Source: Halogranum amylolyticum | Lineage (GTDB): Archaea > Halobacteriota > Halobacteria > Halobacteriales > Haloferacaceae | Length of the DNA: 64,000 nucleotides | Direction: 5' to 3' | Assembly: GCF_900110465.1 (NCBI RefSeq) | Contig: NZ_FODV01000009.1 | Coordinates: 1-64,000, forward strand | In this document: in pieces, positions 6,607-14,292 of the stretch | How the letters are laid out: each line of letters opens with the position of its first letter | How positions within the stretch are numbered: position 1 is the first letter of the stretch | Program-made: the position numbers and the translations under genes | Notes under the pieces: generated by a model | Databases searched by the model: none | What the model was told of the DNA's origin: nothing | The model's input: the letters and a program-made list of their open reading frames with translations, nothing else

Positions 6607-7308
6607 TTAGAGTTCCTCGAATACGTTGTTCCAACCCGAATTCAGTTTCCACTTCAGAGACCGGTACACCGCGATAATCCCCACGAGAACACCGATACCA
6701 CCACCCACAGCACCAATTGACACAAGATAATCCGTCCACGACCCCCGCAAATTCAGCAAATTACCGGGTTTGTCAACCGGCAAATAGTATCCGTCAGACT
6801 GCTGGTACTGTGTCGACAAAATCACGCCTGACACGCCATTAGTCTCGGTTACAGGAATTGTGATTTGGTGAGTTCCAGACGGTACTGTGACGGTTTTCTT
6901 ATTCTGATTAATCGCCCCGGATGATGACGCGTCAATCCCCGACCACGCGTCAATCACCGTGATTCTGTTCGGAGACTCTGTCCGAATCTTAATCGTGATC
7001 GACCCTTGGTCAGGATGCGTCTGCATACCAATAATCTGCGTCTGTGGACCGACCTGATGCAGAATCGTCGTCGTGTTCTCGTTAGAAGATTCTGAATCAG
7101 AATTGTTCAGTGGGTTTTCCACTGTCACGTTCACATTCGAACTAACGTTCCATTGAGGCGCGTTCACCCCCGTATTCGTGGACGTATTGTTTGTTGGCGT
7201 TACTGTCGAACTCGTGGTGGTATTGTTCGAGGCGATAACCGGCGTGCTGCCAATCATCAAAACCGCTGAAACCACTGTGATTAGCACTGCTACCCGTCGT
7301 TTCTGCAT
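6607..7308 (-). CDS. Signal-anchored surface protein, 233 aa
   Basis: The ATG at 7308 (MQKRRVAVLITVV) begins a signal peptide; a TTG five codons earlier is a less likely start. A Thr/Asn/Ser-rich stretch with many N-glycosylation sequons follows, then a compact β-rich domain (~90-180). A C-terminal helix (SIGAVGGGIGVLVGIIAVY) ends in a basic tail. This topology puts the bulk outside the membrane. It has its own promoter (7331-7345) inside the operon and is one base from the next gene. Likely a minor virion protein; unrecognised by family. Confidence 0.7.
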   Translation of the reverse strand: MQKRRVAVLITVVSAVLMIGSTPVIASNNTTTSSTVTPTNNTSTNTGVNAPQWNVSSNVNVTVENPLNNSDSESSNENTTTILHQVGPQTQIIGMQTHPDQGSITIKIRTESPNRITVIDAWSGIDASSSGAINQNKKTVTVPSGTHQITIPVTETNGVSGVILSTQYQQSDGYYLPVDKPGNLLNLRGSWTDYLVSIGAVGGGIGVLVGIIAVYRSLKWKLNSGWNNVFEEL

Positions 7309-7330
7309 ACTGGTGCTTGACAAAAACCCG

Positions 7331-7345
7331 TTAAAAGACTTACAC
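7331..7345 (-). promoter_or_regulatory. Internal promoter of the virion operon
   Basis: Read leftward: GTGTAAGTCTTTTAACGG, nearly identical to the main virion promoter at 11905-11920. The A/T core is 25 nt from the ATG at 7308. It overlaps the 3' end of the preceding gene, so it could boost the last three genes. Confidence 0.65.
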
Positions 7346-7837
7346 CGAAAGATAAGGGAGAGCTGTCGACAAAATCTGTAGACCGAACCCTACCACCAAC
7401 AATCGAACACCCCATCTGGTGAACCACCGCTCAACGTAGCGATTAGCGAGATTTTCAACCGTATCCATTCGCATATTCGCACTCTCATCCATGTTCACAT
7501 TCGGTTCCGTGTCAGCCCTCACGAACACGAACCGGGCTTTCCCGTGTTTCTCAGTTGGAGCTTCGATTCGATTACGCTCCCAGGTCTGTGCAGGGACTGG
7601 AGCGATTGTTGGCTCAATAGAGAGCACTTCAAATAGGTCATCGAAACCCTCGTCACCCGGTTCAGCGTCCTCGTAGGGGAAGTTACCTAGTTGGTCGATA
7701 ATACTGTCAAGACGTTTGAAACGTGGTTTCAGTGTCTTACCGAATTTCAGGGTTACACGCCAGTCAATGCCAATCAGCAGAATCGCACCGAACATGTCGA
7801 AAACTAACCCAACGACGGTTAACACATCAGCCCACAT
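7340..7837 (-). CDS. Two-helix membrane protein, 165 aa
   Basis: The start at 7837 (MWADVLTVVGL) gives an N-terminal helix (TVVGLVFDMFGAILLIG). A cytosolic part with DEGFDDLFEVL and a β-rich segment follow, then a C-terminal helix (GVRLLVVGFGLQIL). The longer frame adds a basic, cysteine-containing leader that does not look like protein. The same architecture, with matching landmarks, occurs in the 172-aa product of 14285-14803, so the two look homologous. Probably a conserved virion-membrane or assembly protein. Confidence 0.7.
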   Translation of the reverse strand: MWADVLTVVGLVFDMFGAILLIGIDWRVTLKFGKTLKPRFKRLDSIIDQLGNFPYEDAEPGDEGFDDLFEVLSIEPTIAPVPAQTWERNRIEAPTEKHGKARFVFVRADTEPNVNMDESANMRMDTVENLANRYVERWFTRWGVRLLVVGFGLQILSTALPYLSV

Positions 7838-7880
7838 TAGTAAAAATAGGCGGCGACGACAGAAAAGCAGGATGATTCCG

Positions 7881-8996
7881 TTAGTCGAACCGCAGGATAA
7901 TCGCGCCACCAACACCCACAACCAACAGTGCCACAGTCTGTGCGATTGTCAGCGTGATAATGTCTCCGAGGATGTTCAGCGTCGCACCACTGCCGGATGC
8001 GCCGCCGACACTAACCGACACACCATCACTGGTGAACACACCACGATCCGCAATATCCGCATCACCTTCGGTGCTAATCCGGTATTCGTCGTATCCTGGC
8101 GGTACATCCACCGTCGTCAATTCGTTATCTGTTACCGACACAGACCGCGACTCGACCAGTGTTTCCGAACTGTTGTTGATGGCGGACACGGACACGTCAA
8201 ACGACCCGTTAGACGCCTCGACATACGCGCTATCCGGCGTTCCGCTAAGGTTAGACGCGTTAATCGTGATACTGTTCGGACTGGTGTTTGGGAAAGTGTC
8301 CGCGTAGTCATACGTCCCGTCTTCATCCGTGTCAGTCTGCGTGACCATAATCGCGTCCACATGCCACGATTCAGACGTCGAACTACCACCGTTAGTCGAC
8401 AGTTTTAGCGCGTCAGGCACATCAGACGCCGTCGACGACACAGTACTGAACGTGCCTTTATCTTCACCGTCAACAAACACCGTTGCAGTGTCGTTGTCCG
8501 GATGCGGGTCAATCGTAATGTGGTACGTCTGACCCGCTGTCAGATTCCCATTATCAATCAGACTTGGCCCTCCCTCTCGTTCACCTTCAGCGGACCAGTG
8601 AAGACCGTGTGACCCGCCAGGATTCCCGTACAATCCGTACATATCCACGCCAGAATCGTCCTGCATCACGAACTCACGAACACCCCCATCTGACGAATAA
8701 TTGACTGCCACGGAAATGTTACCCTTGCCGGAATATCCTGTGCTAATGTCCTTTGTAATTTCCTTGTCAGACCCGTCAGTACTACCGACAATCGAATAGT
8801 CTGACCCGGACACAAGCCCGTCACCAATCGTGTAACTGCCGGTGTGCCCCGACCATTCCGCCAAATCTCCGTCCTCATCATCTCCGATGTCAACCGTGTT
8901 CGTTACTGTCGCTGCGACGCCGCCGGTTACGACCATAATCGCGACCAACAGCGCGGTAACTGTTCCACCACCGCTAACCAAGTTTTTAATTCTCAT
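7881..8996 (-). CDS. Surface glycoprotein with lectin-like domain, 371 aa
   Basis: Signal peptide (1-29), then a ConA/LamG-like jelly-roll (about 35-222; motifs EFVMQDDSG, YHITIDPHPDND, ATVFVDGEDKG). A short DTDEDGTYDYAD calcium-type loop follows, then a β-module (241-332) and a transmembrane anchor (348-369). The β-module is clearly related to the one in the 253-aa neighbour. A carbohydrate-binding head on a shared stalk would suit host recognition; this is inference. It lies in the virion operon downstream of the spike. Confidence 0.72.
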   Translation of the reverse strand: MRIKNLVSGGGTVTALLVAIMVVTGGVAATVTNTVDIGDDEDGDLAEWSGHTGSYTIGDGLVSGSDYSIVGSTDGSDKEITKDISTGYSGKGNISVAVNYSSDGGVREFVMQDDSGVDMYGLYGNPGGSHGLHWSAEGEREGGPSLIDNGNLTAGQTYHITIDPHPDNDTATVFVDGEDKGTFSTVSSTASDVPDALKLSTNGGSSTSESWHVDAIMVTQTDTDEDGTYDYADTFPNTSPNSITINASNLSGTPDSAYVEASNGSFDVSVSAINNSSETLVESRSVSVTDNELTTVDVPPGYDEYRISTEGDADIADRGVFTSDGVSVSVGGASGSGATLNILGDIITLTIAQTVALLVVGVGGAIILRFD

Positions 8997-9032
8997 TTTG
9001 AAAAACCGTCAGAATGTTGCGCGTTAGGCGCG

Positions 9033-9794
9033 CTACTCCTTACTCAGAACAAGCAGTGCGCCGCCAGCAAGCACAATCAACACCAGTACCGTTTCCTCGG
9101 TGGTCAGATTCAGACTGATTTCGTCAGTAGACCCGCCAACAACCGTCTTATCCCCGTCAGAGTCGAATGTACCGACGTTAACGCTGGACGCGTTACCTTC
9201 GTAATGCACACTGTACGTGACATTAGAATCGGAACTCACATTGAACTCCGTCAGTTCAAGCGAGTCACCGAAAGTGTAGGTCGTCTGATTCAGCTGCGTG
9301 CCGTTTTCGTCGTCGACGACGATGTCAAGCGTCCCGTTTTCAGCCTCGACAAAAATCGAGGAGGTCTCATTCGTGACGTTAACATCGACAGTGTTGTTGA
9401 CCGGATGCTCGACATTCACCGTGATGCTATCCGTCGCAACAACGTCACCAGAGCTGTTCAAGCCCTTGAGTTCGACAGTGTAGTCTCCTACGGTGTCGAA
9501 TTCATGGGAGGTGTTGGTGGAATTGTCTATCTGACTGCCGTTAGCGTACCATTCGACGCTACTCACGTTTTCGTTATCGCTGGTGAAGTTGACCGATTCA
9601 AACGGAGCGACAGTCGTTCCGTTGGCCGGGTCAGTAATGGTCACGTTGTGTGTGGAACCATCTGTTGCAGCGACGTCTCCGACACCTCCAAACGCCAGTG
9701 CCGGAATCAGAATACTTGCTACAAGCGCAAGGAGCAGTGCTCCTCGCGTCGGATTTGTACTACCGCGAATCGAATCTGCGAATTTTGTAAACAT
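9033..9794 (-). CDS. Surface glycoprotein with Ig/PKD-like domain, 253 aa
   Basis: N-terminal signal/anchor (18-36), a PKD/Ig-like domain (about 48-130; NVTITDPANGTTV, DTVGDYTVEL), then a β-module (133-222) and a C-terminal helix (234-250). The β-module shares landmarks with the 371-aa neighbour: VEAENGTLDIVV versus VEASNGSFDVSV, then F(D/T)SDG and VGG. Many NxS/T sequons suggest heavy N-glycosylation. Position between the spike and the 371-aa gene implies a virion surface role. Confidence 0.72.
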   Translation of the reverse strand: MFTKFADSIRGSTNPTRGALLLALVASILIPALAFGGVGDVAATDGSTHNVTITDPANGTTVAPFESVNFTSDNENVSSVEWYANGSQIDNSTNTSHEFDTVGDYTVELKGLNSSGDVVATDSITVNVEHPVNNTVDVNVTNETSSIFVEAENGTLDIVVDDENGTQLNQTTYTFGDSLELTEFNVSSDSNVTYSVHYEGNASSVNVGTFDSDGDKTVVGGSTDEISLNLTTEETVLVLIVLAGGALLVLSKE

Positions 9795-9821
9795 TGTTGT
9801 GAAGTGAATTGACCTCTAACG

Positions 9822-11378
9822 TTAGGGGGTGTAGAGGTCGAGAAGTTGTTTGAGAACCAATATACCGACCAGACCGACGATAGCAAACCCAACGACGGCG
9901 GATTTGCCATACTCGTTAATCAAGTCATCAAGAAGACCACCAGATGACCCACCAGTCGTGGTATCCGGTTCACGCTCCTCGATCTCCTGACGGAGTTCCG
10001 CCATTTCGTCCAGAAGCGACGTGTATTCCGATGTATCTGCGATTTGGTAGTCGTACTGTGTCGTGTCAACAGACGCGATTTGCTCGCCGTCTGTGTTCGT
10101 CATCGACACAATCTCGAATTCTCCGTTCAGCGCCACCTCTTTACCATCAGACGATGCGACGTACACGGGACCGCTGATGTTAGACGCGTTGTAGGTTTTC
10201 CCGACGCGCCACTGATCGTCAGGCGCGTTGTGAGCCATCAGCATCCCGGTTGTCTCCTGGCCGTTATGCGACACGGTCATCATCCCAGTACCGTTGAGAT
10301 TAGGCGTATCCACGCCCATCGCGGACAGTGCCGCCACGGAATCGTACATGGACGCATTCGATGCGCGTCCATCCGTCCCGTATTCCATCATCCGGGTGTT
10401 TTTCGAAAGCACGTCCTGACTTTCGATTTCACCGTTCTGATACGCGTCGTAAGTGCTTGTCGCGAATGGACCGAGTTCGTTCTTCAGGTCCGCGTTGGAC
10501 TGGTTGATGCGGTCCCATGATTTTTCGTAATCCGCGAATTCGACAAACTTCAGTTTGTCATAGGATGAATCCGGCGGACTAACACGGATACCCCACACCA
10601 CGTGATTCGTCGTATCTGCTGACGTGGACCACGATTCAGTCTGAACGTCCCCGTCATGGACAATCGGTCCGTTAGGACCGATAACAATATCCGACGTGGT
10701 CTGCGTGTCTGTGGTTTTAACCGCTTTAACATCCGCAGACGTGCCGTTAGCCAATGTCACAGACCGCGTGACAACCGACCAATTTTCGGCAGTGTACGTT
10801 TGCGAATCGTAAGAATACCGGATGGACACATAGTCATCCGATATGTTTTCCATGTCAGACGTGTTTTCGGCAGTGTCAGCCGCGCTAATCGTCGCGTTCC
10901 ACTGCTTAATCTGATTCATTTCTTGGACGCTGTAATAGTCCTCAACAGCCGTCTTAGCATCAGATTCCGCGACGGATTCAGTCGACCCGTTATCGTAGGC
11001 TTCAGCAAGCGCGATTTCGGCTTTACTCCACGCAACTGTTTTACTCGAATTGATGTAATTGTCGGAAACAGTCGCGCCAACCTCCGACGCCGCCTTCTGA
11101 CTGGATGCAGCGGCGTAGATATCGGTTTTCGTCTGCTCTTGGTCTGACTCCTTCATATCCGTGATTGCGCTGTTAACCTGATACTGCTTGGAACACGGAT
11201 TGTCAGCGTCAGCGAGCCAATTCCCGTAAGTCCAAGCGTCATAGATTAACGCGTCCATGTCAGAACACTGACTGTCATAATCCGACGATGCAGCGCTCAC
11301 GGGAGCGATTAAACCCTGACTGACGACAAGCAGCGCTAACACGACGCTGAACGCACTTTTCAGACTATTCCCAGACAT
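9822..11378 (-). CDS. Spike protein, 518 aa
   Basis: Main receptor-binding/fusion spike candidate (VP4-like). Signal peptide of ~29 residues, then a cysteine pair region (YDSQCSDMDAL, DNPCSKQY). A helix-rich N-terminal half and a β-rich half with sequons follow. Then comes a short coiled coil (LLDEMAELRQEIEERE, ~455-470), a Gly/Ser/Thr linker, and a C-terminal transmembrane helix (KSAVVGFAIVGLVGILVL). Length, coiled coil and C-terminal anchor match pleolipovirus spikes (family knowledge). It follows the VP3-like gene by 5 nt. Confidence 0.82.
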   Translation of the reverse strand: MSGNSLKSAFSVVLALLVVSQGLIAPVSAASSDYDSQCSDMDALIYDAWTYGNWLADADNPCSKQYQVNSAITDMKESDQEQTKTDIYAAASSQKAASEVGATVSDNYINSSKTVAWSKAEIALAEAYDNGSTESVAESDAKTAVEDYYSVQEMNQIKQWNATISAADTAENTSDMENISDDYVSIRYSYDSQTYTAENWSVVTRSVTLANGTSADVKAVKTTDTQTTSDIVIGPNGPIVHDGDVQTESWSTSADTTNHVVWGIRVSPPDSSYDKLKFVEFADYEKSWDRINQSNADLKNELGPFATSTYDAYQNGEIESQDVLSKNTRMMEYGTDGRASNASMYDSVAALSAMGVDTPNLNGTGMMTVSHNGQETTGMLMAHNAPDDQWRVGKTYNASNISGPVYVASSDGKEVALNGEFEIVSMTNTDGEQIASVDTTQYDYQIADTSEYTSLLDEMAELRQEIEEREPDTTTGGSSGGLLDDLINEYGKSAVVGFAIVGLVGILVLKQLLDLYTP

Positions 11379-11383
11379 AGTAA

Positions 11384-11776
11384 TTACTTGTACGCAGCGT
11401 ACCCTGCAAGTGCCGCCATCGGGATGATGTAGACGACTTTGCCGATGATACCGCCAGTAATCGCGCTATGGAGTTGCGGAACCCAGTGCATCAGCACCGT
11501 CAGAGAGAGCCCGAGGACGAACATCGACTGCCCAACGACGTTAACATCTCGTGGGTCAAATTCATTCGTGACTCCGATATAACCGAATGAGACGACACTA
11601 AGCAGCAGCGCGAGTGTAACGTCAAACCCAACCACCGAGATAATCGAATCGGTGAAGTTAATATTGAGATCGGGAGAGTTCATCGTGACGAGTTCCGACG
11701 TCACGAAAGTCATTAGTGTGTATACTGTACCTGCCACCGCATCCAATTCATCGAGGATTCGTTGAATATCTACCAT
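11384..11776 (-). CDS. VP3-like multi-helix membrane protein, 130 aa
   Basis: First gene of the virion operon. Three to four hydrophobic helices (VTLALLLSVVSFGYIGV, SMFVLGLSLTVLMHWV, VVYIIPMAALAGYAAY) with short loops. This is the architecture and position of the pleolipovirus internal membrane protein VP3, placed directly before the spike. It would line the inner face of the virion membrane. A ~104-nt structured leader precedes it. Confidence 0.78.
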   Translation of the reverse strand: MVDIQRILDELDAVAGTVYTLMTFVTSELVTMNSPDLNINFTDSIISVVGFDVTLALLLSVVSFGYIGVTNEFDPRDVNVVGQSMFVLGLSLTVLMHWVPQLHSAITGGIIGKVVYIIPMAALAGYAAYK

Positions 11777-11904
11777 TGTTGTTACTTTTCCTGAACCGTT
11801 TGGATGTGACTACTCGCGAAAATTTGCGAGTGAGGCGCTGAAACACATGTTTCGGCGTTCTGCGTCACTATCAAAATCGGTTCACTGGGGGTGGACAAGT
11901 GTCG
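11777..11904 (-). promoter_or_regulatory. Structured leader of the virion operon
   Basis: Unlike most promoters here, this one leaves a long leader. It contains the hairpin ACTCGC/GCGAGT (11812-11831, 8-nt loop) and a second near-perfect hairpin (11836-11857). The second hairpin's loop holds an ATG that opens a 12-codon frame ending at 11810. The 12-bp GGACAAGTGTCG (11893-11904) repeats the one at 4381-4392. The arrangement could allow leader-based control of virion protein synthesis. Confidence 0.5.
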
Positions 11905-11920
11905 TTTAAAAGACTTACAT
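11905..11920 (-). promoter_or_regulatory. Main virion-operon promoter
   Basis: Read leftward: ATGTAAGTCTTTTAAAC, then CGACACTTGTCC. It matches the internal promoter at 7331-7345 and the one at 12959-12972 over the TATA and the upstream GTAAGTC-type element. Confidence 0.7.
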
Positions 11921-11925
11921 CGGGG

Positions 11926-11956
11926 GGTGGACGCGACCCAAACCTCACACAAAAAA
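11926..11956. repeat. Intergenic repeat, diverged copy 4
   Basis: GGTGGACGCGACCCAAACC followed by an A-rich tail. It shares the TGGACGCG core and the position between a leftward 3' end and the next leftward promoter, but the tail has diverged. Confidence 0.45.
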
Positions 11957-11980
11957 CGAAAGAAAAAGAAGCGAAAGAAC
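11950..11980 (-). terminator. T-rich terminator of the nuclease operon
   Basis: Read leftward, the 30 nt after the nuclease stop codon are almost entirely T-runs broken by C/G (TTCTTTCGCTTC, TTTTTCTTTCG, TTTTTTG). This is the usual form of an archaeal intrinsic terminator. Confidence 0.6.
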
Positions 11981-11982
11981 GT

Positions 11983-12633
11983 TCAGTCGAGCTGCGACGC
12001 CGCCACAAAACCATCCGTCTGACCGCCAACATCCAACTCCGGCGCCGGATTAAAACCCGGGTCAGACAGACGCTGAGTCGGGGACTGGAGGTCATCAACA
12101 TCGACCACGTAATTAATCCGTTTTTTCGGATACTTTCGCGCATCCTGATTAGCGACGGTTTCACGCGAACACTGCCCCACAAGGAAAACCACGCCATACC
12201 GCATGTCCACAGCCGTCGACAGGAACACGTCAGCCGGATTGTCGCGCTTGTGAATGCAATCTGTATCAACCAACATATCATCCGCGAATTTCGGTCTACA
12301 CGACTTCACATCCACCGTCAAACCATTCACGCGAAGGTCGACACCGTCATCACCCGACGACATCAAATCCATATCAAGTTCAGATCCGAGATACCACGCG
12401 ACAGCCATTTCAGCGACTAATCCGCGTTCATGCGCGGCTTGTGAGTCGCCGTCAACTTTCCCGGACCCGTTATGCTGACTGTTCCGCTTTCGTCCCTGAC
12501 GTTTCGCCGCTTGGAACACGTTATTCGGAACATCAATCACTACCACGCGACCCGCGTCAGCAACGCCGTCGAGTCGGTCTGTGTGATGTTTCGCAGACGC
12601 CAATAGTTCGAAGTCGGAATCGTCAATATTCAT
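11983..12633 (-). CDS. PD-(D/E)XK-type nuclease, 216 aa
   Basis: Restriction-endonuclease-fold landmarks: AERGLVAEMAVAWYL-type helix with E69/E75 (here HERGLVAEM), then GDDGVDLRVNG (94-104) and DVKSCR (108-113). Together these give the D99...D108-x-K110 active site. Probably a virus-encoded DNase, Holliday-junction or genome-processing nuclease; family knowledge does not fix which. The last residues (TDGFVAASQLD) resemble residues 81-90 of the 113-aa zinc protein. It forms an operon with the zinc-ribbon gene upstream (ATGA overlap). Confidence 0.72.
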   Translation of the reverse strand: MNIDDSDFELLASAKHHTDRLDGVADAGRVVVIDVPNNVFQAAKRQGRKRNSQHNGSGKVDGDSQAAHERGLVAEMAVAWYLGSELDMDLMSSGDDGVDLRVNGLTVDVKSCRPKFADDMLVDTDCIHKRDNPADVFLSTAVDMRYGVVFLVGQCSRETVANQDARKYPKKRINYVVDVDDLQSPTQRLSDPGFNPAPELDVGGQTDGFVAASQLD

Positions 12634-12932
12634 GCTTCTACCTCCGAATTTTCGGTGTTCTGAGTCGCGTCCACCCCGGACTGCGCATCCAAAATCATCT
12701 GGTCGCGCTTTTCCGGGTCAGCACACGCTCCCTTACGAATCGAATCCCGATAATTAACGGGTAGATCGTCGGTTAGACACGATTTGCACGCCCATGCAAT
12801 ATCCGAATTATCCCCGAATACCTTTCGGAATTTTTGGCCGACATGACTGCCACAATACCGGCAGTTAGCGGGGTCTCGCGTGCTATTCTCGCGCTTTTCG
12901 TTGTCTTTTCCGAAGTGCCATGTTTGCGTCAT
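12630..12932 (-). CDS. Zinc-ribbon protein, 100 aa
   Basis: Contains CRYCGSHVG and, ~20 residues on, WACKSC, a four-cysteine zinc ribbon resembling the small haloarchaeal DUF7563-type proteins (recalled). The N-terminus is charged; the tail is acidic. The ATG at 12932 lies 29 nt from TTTAAA (12959-12964), so the transcript is leaderless. It overlaps the nuclease start by 4 nt, so the pair is probably functionally linked, for example as a DNA-binding partner. Confidence 0.72.
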   Translation of the reverse strand: MTQTWHFGKDNEKRENSTRDPANCRYCGSHVGQKFRKVFGDNSDIAWACKSCLTDDLPVNYRDSIRKGACADPEKRDQMILDAQSGVDATQNTENSEVEA

Positions 12933-12958
12933 GACTCAGCGACAGTGACAGGTCTGCA

Positions 12959-12972
12959 TTTAAAGGACTTCC
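12959..12972 (-). promoter_or_regulatory. Promoter of zinc-ribbon/nuclease operon
   Basis: Read leftward: GTGGAAGTCCTTTAAATG, a member of the element's promoter family. The A/T core is 29 nt before the ATG at 12932. Confidence 0.6.
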
Positions 12973-13047
12973 ACACATCTCAGGATTCGATTCAGAAATC
13001 AACACGCGAGCGAAAGGACCATTACCAAGATATGACTGTCGGACAGT

Positions 13048-13899
13048 ATGTGTCCCGAAACAAACGGTCAAACACCAGATTCTGACGGAGAGACCGAACC
13101 GAGCCCAGACCCGGAACCCAAACCGGGAGATGTCGTTTCAGTCGAAGAGGCACAGAGAGTCATCGACAAACAGTTCGAGGCGCATTACCGAATTCAAACG
13201 AATCTCTACCAGCTAGTTCGCGCGATGATCGCGGCAGTAGCCGCGTCAGTCGCAGTCATCTCATTTCTCTACACATCAGACCTGAACGTCTCAATTCCCG
13301 GAATCAACACCAACTTTCAAACCGCATCAAACGATATCTCATCCACCATCTCCATCGGCGATTTCACGATTCTTACCCTCTCAGAATCCTTCCCTGAATT
13401 TCTGATTGCCTTCTCATTTGTAATTTTCTTCATAACTTCTTTCTGTGCAGGTATGATTTGCGCCGCCGCGATAGTCGAAGCATTGGGCACTCTTCTGCGG
13501 AATTTCTCGGCACCTCAGTTGATGCCCTTACACAGGACTACGAACATCGAGAGAATTGCAGAAAACCAAGCGAGTCAATCAGATGTCAGCGACACATACC
13601 TTGATTGGATCGAACACAACCAAGACGATGTCATTGACGCAAGTTCGAATCTCAACCATATCTACAATCAAATGTTCAGGGCGGTGTTGCTGTTCGTAAT
13701 AGCTGGTGCATTCGGAGTGTACACGTACTTTGTCATGGTACAAATAGGTCTGCTATCTCTGTTCATACTGATTCTGCTGTCCATATTCGCGTATTTTCAC
13801 GAAGAAAACGAGGACAAGATTCCACGTCAGAACATGATTTTGGTAGTCGGTCTCTCTGCCGTAATCGCCTTTTTGTCACTGTTCGTGTTGCTGATTTGA
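13048..13899 (+). CDS. Multi-helix membrane protein, 283 aa
   Basis: Unrecognised. An acidic, proline-rich N-terminal tail (DGETEPSPDPEPKPG) and an amphipathic segment precede helices near 56-75 and 115-145. A cytosolic loop (~150-205) and a closely packed C-terminal set of three helices follow. It is transcribed rightward, opposite to the zinc-ribbon operon, and is AT-richer than the virion genes. It may be a virion or host-envelope protein or an exclusion factor; nothing in the sequence decides. Confidence 0.7.
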   Translation: MCPETNGQTPDSDGETEPSPDPEPKPGDVVSVEEAQRVIDKQFEAHYRIQTNLYQLVRAMIAAVAASVAVISFLYTSDLNVSIPGINTNFQTASNDISSTISIGDFTILTLSESFPEFLIAFSFVIFFITSFCAGMICAAAIVEALGTLLRNFSAPQLMPLHRTTNIERIAENQASQSDVSDTYLDWIEHNQDDVIDASSNLNHIYNQMFRAVLLFVIAGAFGVYTYFVMVQIGLLSLFILILLSIFAYFHEENEDKIPRQNMILVVGLSAVIAFLSLFVLLI

Positions 13900-14275
13900 G
13901 CGACCAACCTGACAAATGAATTAACTTCTGTTCCAGAGGTACATACATCCAGAGATGTCTCAACGACCTGAGCTACCTCGAGAACATCAACTATATCAAC
14001 CATGACATGCAGACACCGGCGTTTCCGGTGCGAACTACACGAATCACGCCCACGCGGTAACTTCACCTAAGAACTCACGTGAGTACATCACACACCCAAG
14101 ACACCTAACCCGCCTAAGGTGACTCACCCAACCCACCTCAGGAACATCAGAAAACTCAGTCAGCGTAATCAGCCGGGAGTTTGGATTCGTCGACAACTAC
14201 ATTCATATTCTCGGCTGACTCTGAACCGTCTTGTTCGTCGTTAACTGCATCATCAACGATAGCCTCGATCTAAGC
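13900..14275. other. Non-coding region before inner att-like repeat
   Basis: No credible gene. It contains the hairpin CACCGG-CGTTT-CCGGTG (14014-14030), 115 nt past the stop of the membrane-protein gene and possibly its terminator. It also has a perfect 12-bp palindrome ACTCACGTGAGT (14073-14084) and a run of similar CACCTAA/CCTAAGG blocks (14064-14150). An antisense 79-codon frame here (13827-14066) shows no protein character. Confidence 0.5.
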
Positions 14276-14292
14276 TCGTGAGAATCAACTGG
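14276..14292 (+). repeat. Inner att-like direct repeat
   Basis: TCGTGAGAATCAACTGG matches 16 of 17 bases of the repeat at 15667-15683, in the same orientation, 1391 bp apart. It overlaps the last codons of the 172-aa gene, so the three-gene cassette ends in the repeat. Confidence 0.65.

Noticed and set aside
7716..8408. 230-codon plus-strand frame opposite virion genes
   Set aside because: Basic, histidine/arginine-rich composition, antisense to the 371-aa surface protein.
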